25,876 bases of DNA from Nitrospinota bacterium (lineage in GTDB: Bacteria; 2-12-FULL-45-22; JACOWJ01): assembly GCA_016176845.1 (NCBI GenBank), contig JACOWJ010000016.1, positions 1 to 25,876 of the forward strand. Direction: 5' to 3'. A model generated the notes under the pieces. It was not told where the DNA came from. It did not search any database and worked only from the letters and a program-made list of their open reading frames with translations. This document shows, piece after piece, positions 22,689 to 25,876 of the stretch. Positions within the stretch are counted from its first letter, which is position 1, and each line of letters starts with the position of its first letter. The position numbers were made by a program, and so were the translations under genes.

Positions 22689-23405
22689 ATGAGCGTGCTG
22701 AAGAAGATGACGGCCCTGACCCTGGTGGCCAGCCTGGGAGGTGGCGGTTGCGCCAACTGGCAATGGGGCAAACGAGAAACGGGGGCGGTGATCGGAGCTG
22801 CCGCAGGGGCTGCGATCGGGGCCGCGGGGGCCAAGCGGCAAACCAGAGGGGCCCTGGTCGGAGCCGCCGCAGGGGCCCTGGTGGGCGGCCTCATCGGGTG
22901 GTACCTGGACAACCAGCAGAAGGAAATGGAACAGTTGGCCAGCCAGATCAATGCCCAGCAGCAGACTGCACGACAGCAAGATCAATCCCCCATCAGAGCG
23001 GTACGGCAGGAGGATCAGCTGGTGATCATTATGCCCAGCAGCACCCTCTTCGACACCAATTCCACCCAGCTGCATCCCGGCGCCCAGAACAGCCTGCGAG
23101 AGGTGGCCGATATCCTCAAGCGCTATCCCCACTCCGATGTGATCATCGGGGGGCACACCGACGGCACGGGGACTTCGACTTACAACCAACGGCTCTCCGA
23201 GGAGCGGGCTGATGCGGTCCGGGCCTTTCTGGTGGCCCAGGGGGTAGACCCCAATCGTCTTTCTGCCCGCGGATATGGGGAGACCATGCCCGTTGCCAGT
23301 AACGAGACCACTGCCGGGCGGCAGCAGAACCGCCGGGTGGAGCTTCAGGTTAAGCCTCGGGCGGATGAGCTGGTCAAGGAATACCCGTCCGGCCCTCCGG
23401 CCTGA
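22689..23405 (+). CDS. OmpA-family peptidoglycan-binding protein with glycine zipper (probable lipoprotein)
   Basis: The 238-residue protein has an N-terminal export signal ending at Cys21 in LVASLGGGGCANW, an imperfect lipobox. A glycine-zipper membrane segment follows (GAVIGAAAGAAIGAAGA and GALVGAAAGALVGGLIGWYL, about 32-73). Then comes a Gln-rich linker and a C-terminal OmpA domain (about 103-222). The OmpA domain has STLFDTNSTQLHPGA, the diaminopimelate-binding pattern GHTDGTGTSTYNQRLSEERA, and NRRVEL. It should anchor the outer membrane or an envelope complex to peptidoglycan, like YiaD/Pal-type proteins. The start is supported by AGAGGAGAAAGGG. The gene has its own promoter and a hairpin terminator. 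Confidence 0.88.
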   Translation: MSVLKKMTALTLVASLGGGGCANWQWGKRETGAVIGAAAGAAIGAAGAKRQTRGALVGAAAGALVGGLIGWYLDNQQKEMEQLASQINAQQQTARQQDQSPIRAVRQEDQLVIIMPSSTLFDTNSTQLHPGAQNSLREVADILKRYPHSDVIIGGHTDGTGTSTYNQRLSEERADAVRAFLVAQGVDPNRLSARGYGETMPVASNETTAGRQQNRRVELQVKPRADELVKEYPSGPPA

Positions 23406-23438
23406 AAAGGGAAGAGAAGTTTCCCGGGGTGCGAGTTT

Positions 23439-23466
23439 AAGGGGTGAACCGAATGGTTCACCCCTT
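23439..23466 (+). terminator. Hairpin terminator of the OmpA-like gene
   Basis: A perfect 12-bp stem (AAGGGGTGAACC with GGTTCACCCCTT) encloses a GAAT loop 34 bases after the stop. The T-tract is short (CCCCTTTGTGC), so termination may be partial or bidirectional. Confidence 0.65.
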
Positions 23467-23605
23467 TGTGCATCTGATTTAAAACGTTAGCAACCCAGAA
23501 AGGGTTTCCTTGCCCATCTTCGCTCAAAGAAGGGTTTACCGTGAAAATGCCAAAGTCTTGCTGAAGTCCATTTTCATTCTCGGGAGCGGCCAGCTCAGCC
23601 TGGCC

Positions 23606-24727
23606 ATGTCGGTTAGGCTTGCCACACTGCTCGCGGCCCTGCTTGCCGGTTTTTCGATGATGCCCCTCCCCTTGGAAGCAGACGATGGTGCTCGATGGCT
23701 CTCCCAAGAGGTCATTCAAAGGGTGGAGGCCACGATCCTGGAATCTCGAAAGGCCAGAGCCAGGACGGAGGCGAAGATCAATCTGCTCAAACTCCTCCCG
23801 TTGAAGCACCCGCAACCGCCTGAGGGGTTTGCAGTGGCCCTCACGATGATCGACTGGTACAATGCGATCTACCTTTTAAAGATAAAAGGACCGACGGGGG
23901 GCTACCAGGTCGTATGGAACAGCGAGGACGAGGAGCTCCCCCTCCAGAAAGCCGGGCTTCTGGTCAAGGGCTCCTTGATTCAAGAGGACTTCTCCCTGGA
24001 GGACGTAGATGACGACGGAGCGAAGGAGATCTTTTTCGTCTGGCACAAAGGCGGAGGAGAAGGCACGGTAGAAGGAGATTACACGACCTTTTGTCTCTAC
24101 GACCTCCAGAAGAAAGCGCTGTTCGCCATACGGTTCGAACGACAAGCCTGGCCTTATCCGCTCTACCCCATTCCGAAGTTCTCGGCCAATGCCAACTTGC
24201 CCCAAAACAAGACTTACCGGAGTTGGTTGGAGAAGAAGGGCTACGATCTGGGGCTCATCGAGAAGACCACCATCGATCCCGATAACCCCGCCTTCGCCTT
24301 AAGCCTCTGGTTCGCTCAGAACGGGCCCATGAAGAATGGCCCGGTTCAGCTCCGGGAGTATCCTGGCCCGATCCTCTGGGGGACGCCCCTGGAGGCCGAG
24401 GTGTCCGATCCGGGAATCACTTGGAAGGCCTTTCAGAGGGGACCGGTCCTCGGCTACGATCGGGCCAGAGAGGTCTATTATGTGGTCTATGCCCCGGAGC
24501 GCATGCAGCACTGGGCTAAGGCCCTGGTGGCGGATAGCCAATTCCTGTGGATCGGGACTCGGGGCGATGGGCTCATTCGATACGACAAGGCTGCCAAGAC
24601 CTTGAAGCAGATCTTGAAGGCCGGGCCCGTACAGCTGCCCCAATCGATCTCTTCTTTAAGGGTAAAAGGCGACAAGCTCATCATCAACCGCACTCTCACT
24701 CTTTCCCGGGAGTCTCTTTCTCATTGA
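23606..24727 (+). CDS. Exported protein of unknown function
   Basis: From ATG 23606 the product is 373 residues, with a signal peptide (MSVRLATLLAALLAGFSMMP...LEA) and a soluble mature part. I recognise no family with confidence. A DVDDDGAKEIFFVWHKGGGE segment near residues 130-150 looks like an FG-GAP/VCBS-type acidic loop. A SQFLWIGTRGDGLIRYDKAA segment near residues 310-330 resembles a single two-component-regulator-propeller (Reg_prop) strand. These suggest beta-propeller pieces and a periplasmic location. The frame is open back to TTG 23510, but those 32 codons lack a signal-like start and a ribosome binding site. No strong site precedes 23606 either. It probably belongs to the envelope like the OmpA gene upstream, but a terminator separates them. 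Confidence 0.6.
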   Translation: MSVRLATLLAALLAGFSMMPLPLEADDGARWLSQEVIQRVEATILESRKARARTEAKINLLKLLPLKHPQPPEGFAVALTMIDWYNAIYLLKIKGPTGGYQVVWNSEDEELPLQKAGLLVKGSLIQEDFSLEDVDDDGAKEIFFVWHKGGGEGTVEGDYTTFCLYDLQKKALFAIRFERQAWPYPLYPIPKFSANANLPQNKTYRSWLEKKGYDLGLIEKTTIDPDNPAFALSLWFAQNGPMKNGPVQLREYPGPILWGTPLEAEVSDPGITWKAFQRGPVLGYDRAREVYYVVYAPERMQHWAKALVADSQFLWIGTRGDGLIRYDKAAKTLKQILKAGPVQLPQSISSLRVKGDKLIINRTLTLSRESLSH

Positions 24728-24759
24728 GCGCCATTCTCGGTAAGATCCTCACTCTTCTG

Positions 24760-25082
24760 GTCCGTGGTGCACCTCCCTCCGGAGAATCGCTGGATGGATT
24801 CGTCGACTCGCTCCTTCAGGAGTTCGAGAACTGTCGCCCGGGTCTTTCGGACGACGTAATCGAAAGGAGGAGAGCGGAGGCGGAGAACTTTATGAAACAG
24901 CGCTTTGCCGAGCGCGGCTTCAAGGTCGAGAAGTTGTTGCTCCGGAACTACAAGTACGCGGAGAATTACGAGGGGTCCCTCCGGGAGAAGAAGGTCGCCG
25001 TTCAGCTTACCAAGAAGAACCAGATGGAAAGCCTGGTGAACGAGGAAAAGGCCAAACTGAAGCAAATCGAGTCCTCGGGCAA
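24760..25082 (+). pseudogene. C-terminal fragment of an SPFH/band-7 (stomatin/prohibitin-like) protein
   Basis: The frame reads VIERRRAEAENFMKQRFAER, GFKVEKLLLRNYKYAENYEG and LREKKVAVQLTKKNQMESLV, then a charged coil to KLKQIESSGNA. This matches the end of the SPFH domain and the start of the coiled-coil tail. The N-terminal membrane anchor and first beta-strands are missing. The ~35 residues before this (LLVRGAPPSGESLDGFVDSL) are not clearly family-like. The frame carries on past 25082 only as unrelated sequence. Confidence 0.6.
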
Positions 25083-25406
25083 CGCCTCCATTTCGGGATC
25101 TTCGAGAAGCGCGGGCATCAGGAGATCTATCAGCCCGGCGGGGTCTACTTCTTTCTTCCGATCGTAAACAGTTGGAACAGACTTCCCATCTCACAGCAGA
25201 ACCTGTTGATGACCGCCAATTCGAAAGAAGGGGACCGCCCCGTTCCGGACGACGTCACGTTCAAGACCAAAGATGGGAACAACGTCCATATCGACGTGAA
25301 CGTAATGTGGCAAATCGACCCTAAAAAGGCGGGGAAGATTGTCTCGAACGTGGGGACGTCCATTGACGAGATCAAGGAGCGCCTCGTCCGTCCCATCTCC
25401 CGTTAA
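25083..25406 (+). pseudogene. N-terminal fragment of an SPFH/band-7 protein
   Basis: In a second frame the strand reads HFGIFEKRGHQEIYQPGGVY, FFLPIVNSWNRLPISQQNLL, VPDDVTFKTKDGNNVHIDVN and VMWQIDPKKAGKIVSNVGTS, ending EIKERLVRPISR then stop. This is the classical first half of a band-7 domain (QPGTYFFLP...W......Q.L.MT, F.T.DG..V..DV...W.I). The membrane anchor expected before it is replaced by the end of the other SPFH fragment. The domain is cut at RPISR, just before the part the upstream fragment would supply. SPFH proteins form ring-shaped membrane scaffolds; neither piece is expected to work. Confidence 0.65.
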
Positions 25407-25413
25407 GCAAGAA

Positions 25414-25465
25414 ACCTAACACCTAACACCTAACACCTAACACCTAAAACCTAAAACTTAAAACT
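25414..25465. repeat. Short tandem repeat (CCTAACA)n with decaying copies
   Basis: ACCTAAC is repeated at 7-base spacing four to five times. It then decays into CCTAAAA, CTTAAAA and a T-run. It begins 8 bases after the truncated SPFH frame and lies before the convergent MFS gene. It is related in sequence to the CTAAC/CCCTA units of family B. Confidence 0.7.
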
Positions 25466-25482
25466 TTTTTGGCCATAACCGT

Positions 25483-25876
25483 TTATTCGTCGTGCGCCAT
25501 GGCAAAGGCCACCCTGGCTGCCTTTTCCGACTTGACCTGCGACTCCCGGGGCATGAGCAGGACGAAGCAGCCGCCCGCAACCAGATTGGCCAGGGCGAAG
25601 GTGGTGAAACCCCAGAAGAAGGAGCCGGTGATGTCCAGCAGGATGCCGATGACCAGCGGGGCTACCAGGCCGGCCACTCCCCCCCCGACGCCCACCAGCA
25701 GGCCTATGCCGGTAGCAAAGGCCTCGGGAGGAAACAGCTCGTAGAAGAGAACGACCAGGCTGTTGGTTGCCCCCATAGAGAGGAAGAGGGCCAGGGTCAA
25801 AAGGCCTATGATGGCCAACGGGGTGGTGGCCATCATCGCCCCGATCATGGCCGGACAGGCCAGGATACAAAAGCCG
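25483..25876 (-). CDS. MFS transporter, C-terminal part (runs off the window)
   Basis: The minus-strand frame is open from the window edge and reads GFCILACPAMIGAMMATTPL, then ...AIIGLLTLALFLSMGATNSLVV, ELFPPEAFATGIGLLVGVGG, VAPLVIGILLDITGSFFWGF, and ends in a basic-acidic tail (RESQVKSEKAARVAFAMAHDE). The ELFP-x-E...G...G...G pattern and the hydrophobic spans match helices 9-12 of an MFS carrier. About 131 residues are visible; the N-terminal two thirds lie outside. It is a different lineage from the MFS at 14797. The substrate cannot be told. Confidence 0.8.
   Translation of the reverse strand, partial: GFCILACPAMIGAMMATTPLAIIGLLTLALFLSMGATNSLVVLFYELFPPEAFATGIGLLVGVGGGVAGLVAPLVIGILLDITGSFFWGFTTFALANLVAGGCFVLLMPRESQVKSEKAARVAFAMAHDE

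Noticed and set aside
25414-25465. Possible CRISPR array
   Set aside because: The units are 7 bases long with no spacers, so this is a simple tandem repeat.
1-25876. tRNA, rRNA or complete transposase genes
   Set aside because: No T-arm GGTTCGA(A/T)TCC context with a matching acceptor stem, no rRNA-like block, and no DDE or tyrosine/serine recombinase motif was seen on either strand.

Overview
The window looks like a GC-rich, diderm, probably anaerobic bacterium of the uncultured Desulfobacterota ('deltaproteobacterial') type. This rests on gene content and base composition, not on a marker gene. The content includes a 2-hydroxyacyl-CoA dehydratase activator, two class III CoA-transferases beside a DUF362 ferredoxin-like protein, a FabV-like reductase, an M16 peptidase pair, an OmpA lipoprotein, type II secretion/type IV pilus remnants, and many inverted-repeat elements between genes.

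Layout. 1-1384 (-) is a collapsed gspE/gspF remnant. 1403-2170 holds two copies of a 100-bp MITE-like element around an AbrB-type antitoxin gene and a truncated HepT-like gene. 2364-6623 (+) carries a DUF362 Fe-S protein and two paralogous CoA-transferases separated by two inverted-repeat elements. 6700-10502 is an accessory patch bounded by two inverted copies of a CTAG-rich repeat. It holds an overlapping gene pair with a minimal nucleotidyltransferase, an intact aldo/keto reductase read in frame from a thiolase fragment, and an mtnN fragment; a cupredoxin remnant lies just outside it. 10545-13361 is a catalytic plus non-catalytic M16 peptidase pair. 13362-13913 contains a strong promoter, a possible small RNA and a third MITE copy. 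13914-17434 carries the dehydratase activator, an MFS transporter and an exported DUF1329/LolA-like protein. 17512-17736 (-) is an unmarked small-protein remnant. 17978-22445 carries a FabV-like reductase behind a strong promoter, gpsA, and the translationally coupled larB-larC pair. 22689-24727 carries an OmpA/glycine-zipper lipoprotein with its own promoter and terminator, then an exported protein of unknown function. 24760-25406 holds two abutting fragments of SPFH/band-7 proteins. 25483-25876 (-) is the C-terminal part of a second MFS transporter that runs off the window.

How the genes may work together. The CoA-transferases, the dehydratase activator, the FabV-like reductase and the MFS carrier fit uptake and CoA-level processing of organic acids. 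LarB and LarC make the nickel-pincer cofactor, but LarE and any client enzyme are absent here. M16, OmpA and the DUF1329-like protein serve the envelope.

The most striking property is the density of gene wreckage. At least eight recognisable protein fragments lie in 26 kb, several ending at or close to a dispersed repeat. One repeat family shows 10-11 bp flanking duplications at two copies and a degraded one at the third, which indicates real transposition.
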